A DNA stretch of 64,000 bases, from positions 1 to 64,000 of the forward strand of contig CALUYY010000003.1 in NCBI GenBank assembly GCA_944325155.1. Direction: 5' to 3'. This stretch comes from Candidatus Gastranaerophilales bacterium (GTDB taxonomy: Bacteria; Cyanobacteriota; Vampirovibrionia; Gastranaerophilales; Gastranaerophilaceae). Below, piece after piece: positions 1-8,480 of the stretch (the stretch's first letter is position 1; the number at the start of each line of letters is the position of its first letter). The notes beneath the pieces are model-generated. The model was not told the origin of the DNA. It saw only the letters and a list, made by a program, of their open reading frames with translations, and made no database searches. Made by a program: the position numbers and the translations under genes.

Positions 1-218
1 TCAAGTCTGACGAGAGGGAAGGTAGCGCACGCTAACAACAAGCCGCGGAAAATCATCGTAAATTGAAAGTATTATTGTAAATATGGGTCCGTGGCACTCT
101 GCCGAGGAAGAGTTGACTAAATGTCAAGTCTGACGAGAGGGAAGGTAGCGCACGCTAACAACAAGCCGCGGAAAATCATCGTAAATTGAAAGTATTATTG
201 CAAATATGGGTCCGTGGC
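1..218. repeat. 123-bp-period tandem repeat carrying a truncated tRNA 5' end
   Basis: Bases 1-95 and 124-218 are the same 95-base sequence with one difference (T at 78, C at 201). Both copies end with the first 11 bases of the Lys tRNA (GGGTCCGTGGC). Copy 1 then diverges into 96-123, while copy 2 continues into the complete tRNA. Each copy also has a reading frame ending in TGA (64-66 and 187-189), which could be the tail of a gene beyond the window edge; copy 2 gives a 22-codon ORF from ATG at 121. The repeat could be a real local duplication, or an assembly join at a contig end, because the window begins exactly inside it. Confidence 0.85.
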
Positions 219-280
219 GCAGTTGGTAGCGCAGGAGACTCTTAATCTTTTGGTCGTGGGTTCGAGTCCCACCGGACCCA
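208..280 (+). tRNA. tRNA-Lys (anticodon CTT)
   Basis: A full cloverleaf can be folded by eye. The acceptor stem is 208-214 with 273-279 (GGGTCCG/CGGACCC) and the discriminator is A280. The D arm is GCGC 217-220 with GCGC 229-232. The anticodon stem is 234-238 with 246-250, with loop CTCTTAA at 239-245 and anticodon CTT at 241-243, reading AAG. The T arm is GTGGG 256-260 with CCCAC 268-272 and loop TTCGAGT. CCA is not encoded. A TATTAT box at 193-198 lies where a -10 element would be expected. Confidence 0.95.
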
Positions 281-305
281 TATTTTTATAAAGGAGAAAA
301 GAAAT

Positions 306-974
306 ATGAAAAAATCATTATTGTTAGCTTCGCTTCTTATTTTATCAACACCCGCTTTTGCAGCGGACAATGCTGCGACGCCCGAACTTGTCGCACCGAT
401 TGCGCCGGCAAATGCAAGCATTCCCGCCCAAACAACGGTTCAAACCACAACCACAACAACAAAACAATTTGTTCCGATAACGGAAGCAATCGACAAAGCA
501 AAAATCAAACAAGAAGCCAAAAAAAGAGCTTATGAAGCAAAAAAACAGGAAACAAAACAGGCAATTGAACAAAAAAAATTAGACAGAAAACAAGCAATCG
601 AACAAAAGAAACTTGAAACAAAACAAATAATTGAACAAAAACAACAAGAAGTTCAAGACAAAATTAATCTTCAAAAAGAACAATATCAAAACGATCAGCA
701 AAGAGCCGCAAAACAATTTGAAGAATTAAAAAAACAAAACGAAGCTCAAAAACAGGAATTGCAAAACGAAATTAATGAAGCAAAACAAGAATTAAAAAAT
801 ACAATTGATGAAAACCAAAAACAAATTAAAAACACCGTTCAAACGCAAAAAGAAGGTGTCTACACTCTTCAAAGACAATTAGAAGAAGATATTGACCAAA
901 TCAAAAAAGAAACGGCGGAAGATTTCACCAACCTTAAAAAACAAACGGAACCAAATCAACCGGCTGAAGAATAA
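306..974 (+). CDS. Secreted glutamine/lysine-rich coiled-coil protein
   Basis: Function unknown. The 222-residue product begins with a clear signal peptide (MKKSLLLASLLILSTPAFA), followed by a short Ala/Pro/Thr-rich linker to about residue 55. The rest is a continuous highly charged helix rich in Lys, Gln and Glu (about 55-215). This helix contains near-repeats such as KQAIEQKKL, RKQAIEQKKL and TKQIIEQK, so a long parallel coiled coil is likely. There are no cysteines, lipobox or catalytic motif. AAGGAG 10 bases upstream supports the start. It stands alone between the tRNA and an intrinsic terminator. It is probably a periplasmic or surface structural protein; that localisation is inferred from the signal peptide only. 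Confidence 0.75.
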   Translation: MKKSLLLASLLILSTPAFAADNAATPELVAPIAPANASIPAQTTVQTTTTTTKQFVPITEAIDKAKIKQEAKKRAYEAKKQETKQAIEQKKLDRKQAIEQKKLETKQIIEQKQQEVQDKINLQKEQYQNDQQRAAKQFEELKKQNEAQKQELQNEINEAKQELKNTIDENQKQIKNTVQTQKEGVYTLQRQLEEDIDQIKKETAEDFTNLKKQTEPNQPAEE

Positions 975-982
975 ACATTTTA

Positions 983-1014
983 AAAGAACCTCTTAAAAAA
1001 GAGGTTCTTTTTTA
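983..1014. terminator. Intrinsic terminator, probably bidirectional
   Basis: A 12-bp stem, AAAGAACCTCTT (983-994) with AAGAGGTTCTTT (999-1010), has a 4-base loop and is followed by a T run on the plus strand. On the minus strand it is followed by TTTTAAAA. It sits between convergent genes and overlaps the stop codon of the minus-strand gene. Confidence 0.85.
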
Positions 1015-2643
1015 TTCATAAAACAATTCGCCGCACAGAAGATTAAATTTATAATTGATTTCCTTATCGGATTTTGACGAAACAACAATCCTGTACGCCG
1101 GCTCAATTGCCGCTTCAAGTTCTTTTATTGTCGTTAAATCATTCAATTCATACGCACGTTTTAATACGGCGGAATATAAATCTCTGTATTGGTTTGCCTG
1201 CATTTTTCCGCTCTGTACGGTAATTTTCCACGCATCAAAAACATCTTCACAAGAAGGCGCCTTGCTTTGACCTTTTGTATTTACGATATTTTTCAACCTT
1301 TTTAATGCAATGGGGAACATAAGCGCAAAAGTATTTGCCATCTCAACCGAAGCTTCGGGGTTTTCCCTGAAATATCTGCCTGAAATTTCTATTGCCTTCA
1401 ATTGTTTTTCATTTTGTTTATTTAACAATCTGTCCTCATTTGATGCAATTATTGCCCGCATATATTTTTTAATATCGGGAAGTTCGTCTTTTGCATAAAC
1501 CTCAAGGTCTCCCGCAATTTTATCAGGCATTGCTTTTGCAATATAAAAAGGTTCCCTTAACAGATTTAATTCGCCAAGATCTTTTTGTCTTTGCCAGGAT
1601 TTTTTCATTGCTTTTGAAAAAATATCTCTTGCCCATTTGTTTTTATCCCAGAACAATTTCATTTTTTGTTTTGTTTCTGCTGTCGGACTAAATACATCGG
1701 ATAATTCATTATCCTGCATTTGTCTTTTCATATGTTTTGATAATGCCTTTTTAACGGATTTTGTTTCTCTGTAACCCCAGGCTCTCAATAATACTTCTGA
1801 AAATATTTGTTTTTGTTCGGGGTTTTCTTCAAAATATTTTAACTGTCTTTCAGATAATTGAGTTAATCTCTCCGGGTGTTCGGAATAAAATTTAATTAAC
1901 CCTTTTGAAATATTTGCCTTATGCTCTTCGGTCAAAGGCCCTCTCGGAATATAAACGCCTTCTTTTCTCTCGATTTCTTTTCTTTTTACACCCTTCAATC
2001 TTTCAGACATCTGGGATGTAAATCTTTCATTGTAATCTCTGTCTGAAAGTTTAAGATATTGTCCGTAGATTCTGTCTGTTTTCGGTATATTTAATTTATT
2101 TAAAACACTGTCTATGTTTTTTCCGGCAAATTGGTTTTTAAGATCATTTAATGAAAATCCGTCGCCCCAATACATCTGCAATAATTGAACGGATAAATCC
2201 AAATCGGGGTCAAAATATTCTATCTTTCCTTCTTTAACATCATCAATAAATGAACCTTTCGGATATATTACTTCATTATCCGATAAAACCTGTTTAAATT
2301 CGGGATAAATTTCTTTAATATCATCAAGATTATCCAGTTGGTTAAGCCCGTCATATTTTGCCCTGTGGATATCAATCAGGGTTTTATTATCGGGGTTTCC
2401 TTTCGACAATTCAAATTCAATATCTTCTTTAATATCGGGAGGATAACTTCCGAATTTATCAATTTGGGCTTTTGTCTGCGCTAAATCAAGGCTTCTTCCG
2501 CCCGTGAAAGCAAGCATATATGAAGCGGAAACAAAAGGATAGTTGTCTTTTATTTCATTTTGATTAACACCGTTTTGATTTTTATTTAATTTATTATACG
2601 AAACACCGCAGCTGTTAAAATTTTGAAGGGGGGAAATTTTCAT
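1012..2643 (-). CDS. Unknown protein with NUMOD3-like helix repeats
   Basis: 543 residues with no family I can name. The N-terminus (MKISPLQNF... with AFTGG near residue 46) is low complexity and lacks a signal peptide. Around residues 240-300 there are segments such as GPLTEEHKANISKGL and the tryptophan-bearing AWGYRETKSVKKALSKH. A third similar helix near 320-350 (SPTAETKQKMKLFWDK) follows. These resemble the DNA-binding NUMOD3 helices of homing endonucleases, but no GIY-YIG, HNH or LAGLIDADG nuclease motif is visible. The C-terminal 200 residues are helical. AAGGATAA precedes ATG 2643. It lies 60 bases downstream of folC and could be the last gene of the mur operon or separately transcribed. 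It might instead be a host-interaction or scaffold protein. Confidence 0.6.
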   Translation of the reverse strand: MKISPLQNFNSCGVSYNKLNKNQNGVNQNEIKDNYPFVSASYMLAFTGGRSLDLAQTKAQIDKFGSYPPDIKEDIEFELSKGNPDNKTLIDIHRAKYDGLNQLDNLDDIKEIYPEFKQVLSDNEVIYPKGSFIDDVKEGKIEYFDPDLDLSVQLLQMYWGDGFSLNDLKNQFAGKNIDSVLNKLNIPKTDRIYGQYLKLSDRDYNERFTSQMSERLKGVKRKEIERKEGVYIPRGPLTEEHKANISKGLIKFYSEHPERLTQLSERQLKYFEENPEQKQIFSEVLLRAWGYRETKSVKKALSKHMKRQMQDNELSDVFSPTAETKQKMKLFWDKNKWARDIFSKAMKKSWQRQKDLGELNLLREPFYIAKAMPDKIAGDLEVYAKDELPDIKKYMRAIIASNEDRLLNKQNEKQLKAIEISGRYFRENPEASVEMANTFALMFPIALKRLKNIVNTKGQSKAPSCEDVFDAWKITVQSGKMQANQYRDLYSAVLKRAYELNDLTTIKELEAAIEPAYRIVVSSKSDKEINYKFNLLCGELFYE

Positions 2644-2703
2644 TTATTTATCCTTAAATTTTATTAACGATAATAAAAAACTAAAAAATATAAAAAATTG
2701 CCC

Positions 2704-3906
2704 CTATAAAACACCCTTAAATATCTGCCCCAGCATATAAATTGACCCCGCAACAACGCAAAGTTCATAATCCCCTTTTAAAATTTCATCCAAAGGATTT
2801 TTTATTTCCCTTAAACAAGATTTATATTTTACAAGTTCATCATATTTTAGAGCATTATTATAATTAAATTCGTAAAAACAAAAATCAAGGTTTTTATCGT
2901 ACAAAATGTCTAAAACCGCAGCATAATCTTTATTTTTTAGCGTTCCGTATATAAATTTTATTTTTTTATTTTTATGATATTTTTTTATATATTCATCTAA
3001 AACCCTTGCCCCGTCAGGGTTATGACAAGAATCAATCAAAAGATTATGCCCTTTAAAATTAATGTTTTCCATTCTAAACTTCCAATTTATATTTGAAAGC
3101 GCTTTTTTTACGGTATCAAACGGAATTTTATAGGGAAGGGCTTTAATTGCAAGAAGGGCGCACTTTAAATTTTCTTTTTGAAAATCGCCGTTTAGGGAAA
3201 AATAACATTTTTTTCCGTTTATTTTTGCAATATTGTTATCAAGTTCAAGCTCGATATCATCTTCAACAATTTTGGCATTCAACTCTTTTGACCTTTTTAA
3301 AAGCGTTTGATATCCTTTATTGTTTTTCAAAAAAACAACGTTGGCATTTTTCTTTATTATTCCCGCTTTTTCATAAGCGATTTTTTCAATCGTATCGCCC
3401 AATCTTTCCTTATGGTCGTATGAAATTGAAGTTATAACGGAACAAAGAGGATTTTCTATAACATTTGTCGCATCCAATCTTCCGCCCAAACCGGTTTCCA
3501 AAATTGCAATTTCAACATTATGGCGCTTAAAATAAAGAAAACATACAACCGTTAAAATTTCAAATTCGCTCAATCCGATTTTATATTCATCATCTTTTTT
3601 ATTAACAAGAAAAACAAGCTCTTCAAATTCTTCTTTTGTTATGTTAACACCGTTTATGCAAAATCTTTCCGTATAAGAAAATAAATGAGGGCTTGTATAT
3701 TTTCCTATAATTTTTCTTTTGTCCTCAATTAAAATTTTTTCTATAACAGAAGCACATGATCCTTTGCCGTTTGTGCCCGCTATATGAATAACTTCAAAAG
3801 ATTTTTCGGGGTTATTAAAAATTTTAAGCATTAATTCTACACGATTAAGCCCCAATTTAATTTTAAATTTGTCTTTTTTTGTTAATAATTCGGCTGCATT
3901 TATCAT
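2704..3906 (-). CDS. folC: Bifunctional dihydrofolate synthase / folylpolyglutamate synthase
   Basis: FolC ligates glutamate to dihydropteroate and extends folate polyglutamate tails using ATP in the cytoplasm. The 400-residue protein shows the Mur-ligase-superfamily P-loop GTNGKGS near residue 44, followed by the family TSPHL segment near 71. LETGLGGRLDATNV (about 136-150) and a C-terminal SCHNPDGA segment (about 293) are also typical of FolC. Length is normal. It follows murG after 5 bases, so it shares the wall-synthesis transcript. The link is evolutionary (same ligase fold) rather than the same pathway. No strong Shine-Dalgarno is visible, which suggests translational coupling to murG. 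Confidence 0.93.
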   Translation of the reverse strand: MINAAELLTKKDKFKIKLGLNRVELMLKIFNNPEKSFEVIHIAGTNGKGSCASVIEKILIEDKRKIIGKYTSPHLFSYTERFCINGVNITKEEFEELVFLVNKKDDEYKIGLSEFEILTVVCFLYFKRHNVEIAILETGLGGRLDATNVIENPLCSVITSISYDHKERLGDTIEKIAYEKAGIIKKNANVVFLKNNKGYQTLLKRSKELNAKIVEDDIELELDNNIAKINGKKCYFSLNGDFQKENLKCALLAIKALPYKIPFDTVKKALSNINWKFRMENINFKGHNLLIDSCHNPDGARVLDEYIKKYHKNKKIKFIYGTLKNKDYAAVLDILYDKNLDFCFYEFNYNNALKYDELVKYKSCLREIKNPLDEILKGDYELCVVAGSIYMLGQIFKGVL

Positions 3907-3911
3907 ACAAA

Positions 3912-5024
3912 CTATTTTATTGCATTAATTATAAGGTTCAATATTTTTTCGTTTGCAAATTTAAAATCTTTGCCTAAAATCTCCGCATTATTTTTTAAAT
4001 TGTTATATTTTTCCTTATCCGATATAAGATTTTGAACAATTTCAACCAGTTTGGAAGATTTTAAATCTTCATCTTCAAGATAAATTGCGGCATTTTTATC
4101 TTCAACCGCCCTTGCGTTAACCCTCTGATGATCAGATGCCGCATAAGGATACGGAACTAAAATCGAAGGATTTTTAGACGATAAAATTTCCGATATGCTG
4201 ATTGAACCCGCTCTTGATACAATCAGGTCGGATGCAAGTATCGGAATCGACATATTGTCAAAATAAGGTTCAATTCTTGTATTTGAAGGAATTATAAAAT
4301 CTTTTACCGTTTCGCTATAATTCTTCTTTCCGGTTTGTAAAATAATCTTAACGCTGTCATTATCCTTAAATTTTTCAATTAATTCTTTTGCCGCATTGTT
4401 TATGGATTTTGCCCCCTGGGACCCGCCCATGATTAAAATTAAAAATTTATCATCAATATTTAATTCTCTTCTTGCTTCTTCTTTTGTTTTTTCAAAAAAT
4501 AAACTTCTTACGGGATTATTAAAATTATAAATATTTTTTGATTTTATGAATTTATTTGCGTCATTAAATGCTAAATTTACCGCTTTTGCCCGAGGTGCAA
4601 AAGTTCTTGTAACAACCCCGGGGACACAATCGGAATCATGAAGAACATAGGGGATATTTAATATGCGCCCCGCAAATAATAAAGGGGCGCTTACGTATCC
4701 GCCCGTTGCAAAAATAACATCGGGCTTATATTTTAAAACATAAAATATTGCTTTTATTATTGAAAAAAATAAACAAAAACTCCATTTAAAAAATTTAAAG
4801 GTTAATTTTCTCGGCATGCCGGTAACTTCAACGGATAAAAATTGAAAATTGTTATCTTTTGAAATTTTATATTCGGGATTATTTTTATTTCCGATATAAA
4901 ATATATTTTTATTTTCAACACCCGATTTTAAAAGCTCGTTTATGATTGAAACGGCAGGATAGATATGTCCGCCGGTACCGCCTCCCGTTATAAAAAATTT
5001 TTTATTGCATATATCTTTGAACAT
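3912..5024 (-). CDS. murG: UDP-GlcNAc:lipid I N-acetylglucosaminyltransferase MurG
   Basis: MurG transfers GlcNAc to lipid I on the inner face of the membrane, making lipid II. The 370-residue GT-B protein has the N-terminal glycine-rich GGGTGGHIYPA motif (about 14-24). A second glycine loop, MGGSQGAKSIN, is near residue 199, and the C-terminal donor-site region holds SRAGSISISEI (about 270) and PYPYAASDHQ (about 292). The start at 5024 overlaps the 3' end of ftsW by 23 bases and has AGAGGATAAG upstream. It sits between ftsW and folC, consistent with the classical division and cell-wall order. Confidence 0.95.
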   Translation of the reverse strand: MFKDICNKKFFITGGGTGGHIYPAVSIINELLKSGVENKNIFYIGNKNNPEYKISKDNNFQFLSVEVTGMPRKLTFKFFKWSFCLFFSIIKAIFYVLKYKPDVIFATGGYVSAPLLFAGRILNIPYVLHDSDCVPGVVTRTFAPRAKAVNLAFNDANKFIKSKNIYNFNNPVRSLFFEKTKEEARRELNIDDKFLILIMGGSQGAKSINNAAKELIEKFKDNDSVKIILQTGKKNYSETVKDFIIPSNTRIEPYFDNMSIPILASDLIVSRAGSISISEILSSKNPSILVPYPYAASDHQRVNARAVEDKNAAIYLEDEDLKSSKLVEIVQNLISDKEKYNNLKNNAEILGKDFKFANEKILNLIINAIK

Positions 5025-6168
5025 TATACGGTCTTATCCTCTGCACTCTTTTTTTGGATATATTTAATAATACACCAAGCATACATAATGAAACCGCAAG
5101 CGAACTTCCGCCGTAGCTTATAAAAGGAAGCGGGATACCCGTAGCGGGAACGGCTGCGCTTGCAACAGCCATATTCATTAAAGCCTGAAAACCTATCGAA
5201 AAAGTTATTCCTATACTTAAAAGCTTACCGAACATATCGGGGCTTCTGAGCGCTATTACAAAACCCCTGTGAACAAACATAAAAAATAAACATATTATAA
5301 AAAAGCACCCCAAAAAACCGAATTCTTCCGCTATAACGGAAAAAATAAAATCCGTATGCCCCTCGGGAAGCCACTGAAGCTTTTGTTTTGAATTTCCGTA
5401 TCCGACGCCGAAAAACCCGCCGCCCGCAAATGCAACAAGAGATTGAATAATGTTATATCCGGCATTATGCGGATCCGTATTGGGGTTAAGCCAAACATGG
5501 ATTCTTTGCATTTGATAATCTTTCATAAAAGGCGCAATTGCAAAAGCACCCATAATATATAAAATTGTCATATTAATCGCTTTTATTCCGCCGGCCATAT
5601 AGAATATAACGCTTGAGGTTACAAACAATAAAATCACCATTGATAAATTCGGCTGTTTGTATACAAGAAGCAAAATAAAAAGAAACATTATAAAATAAGG
5701 CATTTTTTTAGGGTCAAAAATTTTGGTATCTTTTGAAAATAAATGTGCAAACATTAATATTGCGGCAGGTTTTGCAAATTCTGACGGCTGAAACTGCAAA
5801 GGCCCTATAACAAGCCATCTTTTTGCCGCATTTACCGTAAGTCCCAAAGGGGTGAACTGCACCAGCAAAAGCAGAATTAAAACAAAAAACACAAAAGACA
5901 TTGACCATTTTTCAAGTTTTTTATAATCGTGCCTTGTAAAAAAAACGGCGCCAATAACCCCTATAATAAGCCAGATAAACTGCCTTAACGTATAATGAAC
6001 CGGAGATAAGCCTTCAATAACCGCTTTTGAAGAACCTGCCGAAAATATAGCCATAATACCTATTACGACAAGAAAAATCGTAACGATAATAAGGGTTCTG
6101 TCGGGCGGAGATATTATATAACCGTTTTCTTCGGTAAAATTATTCGGAAGTTCTTTTCTGTAAGACAT
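5002..6168 (-). CDS. ftsW: Septal peptidoglycan polymerase FtsW
   Basis: SEDS-family glycosyltransferase that polymerises lipid II at the division septum together with a class B penicillin-binding protein. The 388-residue form starts at MSYRKEL. About ten hydrophobic segments follow, with family signatures KRWLVIGPLQFQPSE, HTDFIFSVIAEEFGFLG and ISYGGSSLAVSL near the C-terminus. A longer frame reaches 6288, but that would overlap murD by about 150 bases with residues unlike the family. The ATG at 6168 has AGAGGAGAGG 13 bases upstream and overlaps murD by 29 bases, so I chose it. Confidence 0.92.
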   Translation of the reverse strand: MSYRKELPNNFTEENGYIISPPDRTLIIVTIFLVVIGIMAIFSAGSSKAVIEGLSPVHYTLRQFIWLIIGVIGAVFFTRHDYKKLEKWSMSFVFFVLILLLLVQFTPLGLTVNAAKRWLVIGPLQFQPSEFAKPAAILMFAHLFSKDTKIFDPKKMPYFIMFLFILLLVYKQPNLSMVILLFVTSSVIFYMAGGIKAINMTILYIMGAFAIAPFMKDYQMQRIHVWLNPNTDPHNAGYNIIQSLVAFAGGGFFGVGYGNSKQKLQWLPEGHTDFIFSVIAEEFGFLGCFFIICLFFMFVHRGFVIALRSPDMFGKLLSIGITFSIGFQALMNMAVASAAVPATGIPLPFISYGGSSLAVSLCMLGVLLNISKKRVQRIRPYNVQRYMQ

Positions 6169-7498
6169 ATTTTCTGAATGCCTCTCCTCTTGCTTCAAAG
6201 TTGTCGAACATGTCAAAACTTGCACATGCGGGCGAAAATAAAACAATGTCGGGATTGTCTTTTCCCGCTTCATCAATTGCCTCTTCAAGCGTAGATTCTT
6301 CTTTTATATTGTTAAACCCTTGGTTTAAAAGCGCACATTTAAATCTTTCTTTTGCTTCGCCTATTAAAACAACTTTATTTATTCTTTTTTTAATATATGA
6401 AACAAATTCATCCAAAGGGGTGTTTTTATCCCTTCCGCCCGCAATTAACGAAACTTTTTTCCCTTCAAAAGCATTTATTGCAACATTGCTTGCCTCGGGG
6501 TTCGTTGCTTTTGAATCGTTATAATAGCTTGTGTTTTTTATCTTTGCAATAAATTCAAGACGGTGTGAAGGGCTTCTGAATTTTTTAATCGCATTTTTGA
6601 TTGTTTCATTATCAAGCCCGATTATTTTTGAAGCGGTAACGGCGCACATAACGTTTTGCATATTATGATTTCCCGCCATATTAATCTCATTTGTATTGAT
6701 TATTTTTTCATCTTTAAAATAAATTGCATTATCTTTTATGTAGCAGTTATTTTCATAATTAATTTTTGAGAGCGAAAAATAATATATTTTTGCTTTTATA
6801 TCGGATACAAAAGTTTTTGTATAAGGATCATCATAATTTAAAATTACATAACAATTTTCATCCGCCCTTTTTAAAATGTCGGTTTTATCTTTAATATACC
6901 CTTCCATTCCGTTATGCCACGAGATATGATCGGGAGTAATGTTGCATAAAATTGAAATCTTAGGCATTAATTTTGTCGAATAATGCAATTGATATGAACT
7001 TGCTTCAACACATAAATAATCGGGAAGATTATTATCATCTTCCATAACCGATAACGGCGGCACACCGACATTTCCCACATAAGGCGCATTATATTTTTCG
7101 CTTAAAATAAAAGATGTGAGCATTGTTGTTGTGGTTTTGCCGTTGGTTCCGGTTATCAAAATCATTTTATCCCGATAATTAAGGTTAATTCCCGTGTATT
7201 CAATGTCTGAATAAATCGGAATATTTAATGATTTAATTTTTTTAATAACGGGAGCATCATCTTTAATTGAAGGAGAAATAATAACAAACAAGCTTCCGTT
7301 GATAAATTTATCGCTATGCCCGCCAAATTCAACCTTTGCGCCGAGATTAATTAATTCCTTAACATCGTTTTCGTCTTTTGCATTCATCGGCGAAAATTCG
7401 GATATAAAAACATCATACCCTTTTTTTAAAAAATATTTTGCACTTGCTCTTCCCGTTAAGGAATATCCCAAAATTAAAACTTTTTTATTATCCGACAT
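6140..7498 (-). CDS. murD: UDP-N-acetylmuramoyl-L-alanine--D-glutamate ligase MurD
   Basis: Adds D-glutamate to UDP-MurNAc-L-alanine, the second step of the stem peptide. The 452-residue form starts MSDNKKVLILG and has an N-terminal Rossmann-like domain. The ATP loop ITGTNGKTTT is near residue 118, and central ligase motifs include NITPDHISWHNGMEGY. The C-terminal domain contains NDSKATNPEA and SLIAGGRDKN. A GTG at 7513 would give five more residues and overlap mraY by 11 bases. I prefer ATG 7498, which follows the mraY stop after four bases, but neither has a strong ribosome site. Confidence 0.95.
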   Translation of the reverse strand: MSDNKKVLILGYSLTGRASAKYFLKKGYDVFISEFSPMNAKDENDVKELINLGAKVEFGGHSDKFINGSLFVIISPSIKDDAPVIKKIKSLNIPIYSDIEYTGINLNYRDKMILITGTNGKTTTTMLTSFILSEKYNAPYVGNVGVPPLSVMEDDNNLPDYLCVEASSYQLHYSTKLMPKISILCNITPDHISWHNGMEGYIKDKTDILKRADENCYVILNYDDPYTKTFVSDIKAKIYYFSLSKINYENNCYIKDNAIYFKDEKIINTNEINMAGNHNMQNVMCAVTASKIIGLDNETIKNAIKKFRSPSHRLEFIAKIKNTSYYNDSKATNPEASNVAINAFEGKKVSLIAGGRDKNTPLDEFVSYIKKRINKVVLIGEAKERFKCALLNQGFNNIKEESTLEEAIDEAGKDNPDIVLFSPACASFDMFDNFEARGEAFRKYVLQKRTSE

Positions 7499-7502
7499 TT
7501 TT

Positions 7503-8480
7503 CTACATTTCACCCATAAGTTTTTGTATCAAAAATCCCCACACGGCAATAAGCCCGCCGATTGCAGAAATAATGCAAAAAACGGTTACTATTTTTTTCT
7601 CGCTCCATCCCGACAATTCAAAATGGTGATGTATGGGGCTCATTTTAAAAATTCTTTTGCCCGTTAATTTAAAACTTGCAACCTGAAGCATAACGGATAA
7701 TGTTTCCGATATAAAAATAATTGCAATCGGTATAAGCCAAAGTTCAAACTTGCCCATAATCGCAATTGTTGCAAGCATTCCCCCTAAAGCAAGAGAACCG
7801 GTATCTCCCATAAAAATTTTAGCGGGGTTTTTGTTAAAGTATAAAAACCCTAAAGAAGCAGCGGAAGCGGCAATTGAAATTATCGCCAAATCGTTATATC
7901 CGTTTATTTTACAAATCAATGAACACGCAAGAAACGCAAAAAACGAACATCCTGCGGCAAGCCCGTCCAAACCGTCGGTTAAATTAAGAGCGTTGGATGA
8001 ACCCACAATCATAAAAACGGCAAAGAAAGGATATAAATACCCCAGTTCTATGCTGAATCCGAAAAAGGTCAAATGCGCCTGCTGCTGAAAAATTATATAA
8101 AAAGCCGGAAGCATTGATACGGCAATTTGTAATGCCAGTTTTGCCCTCGGGCTTAAACCTTCGTTTTGTTTTCCTTTAATTTTTTTAATGTCGTCTTCAA
8201 AGCCCGTAAACATATAAAAAATTAAAGTCATAAGAACAATAATTGCCCTTGTTGTAAGCTGCTGCGCCATAAAAAGAGTGATTAAAGAACCTAAAATAAT
8301 TGATACGACAATAAAAACTCCGCCCGTTGTCGGGGTTTTGTTCTTAGAGGCATGGAGCTTTTGGACTTCTTCTTTAATATACTGCGCATACATTTTCTTT
8401 TTCATAAACGCCAAATAAGGAACACCCGATAAAAGCGTTAAGGTTAAAGTTATTAACAGTGCAACAGCAATCATTATCAT
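7503..8480 (-). CDS. mraY: Phospho-N-acetylmuramoyl-pentapeptide transferase MraY
   Basis: Integral membrane enzyme that moves phospho-MurNAc-pentapeptide from UDP to undecaprenyl phosphate, making lipid I. The 325-residue protein has about ten transmembrane segments. Diagnostic motifs are KTPTTGG near residue 48, the aspartate-rich NALNLTDGLDGLAAG near 163 and FMGDTGSLALGG near 223. MSPIHHHFE in the late cytoplasmic loop completes the MraY signature and separates it from the related WecA. Its ATG overlaps the murF stop by four bases (ATGA), so the two are translationally coupled. Confidence 0.96.
   Translation of the reverse strand: MIMIAVALLITLTLTLLSGVPYLAFMKKKMYAQYIKEEVQKLHASKNKTPTTGGVFIVVSIILGSLITLFMAQQLTTRAIIVLMTLIFYMFTGFEDDIKKIKGKQNEGLSPRAKLALQIAVSMLPAFYIIFQQQAHLTFFGFSIELGYLYPFFAVFMIVGSSNALNLTDGLDGLAAGCSFFAFLACSLICKINGYNDLAIISIAASAASLGFLYFNKNPAKIFMGDTGSLALGGMLATIAIMGKFELWLIPIAIIFISETLSVMLQVASFKLTGKRIFKMSPIHHHFELSGWSEKKIVTVFCIISAIGGLIAVWGFLIQKLMGEM

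Noticed and set aside
345-572. Cysteine- and phenylalanine-rich ORF opposite the coiled-coil gene
   Set aside because: It is the antisense reading of a Lys/Gln-rich coding region, which always yields Phe/Cys-rich shadows.
1012-2643. Homing endonuclease or mobile intron
   Set aside because: Only DNA-binding-like helices are visible; no nuclease motif, no interrupted host gene.
6169-6288. Longer N-terminus for FtsW
   Set aside because: It lies fully inside murD and the residues do not resemble FtsW; a better start with a ribosome site exists at 6168.
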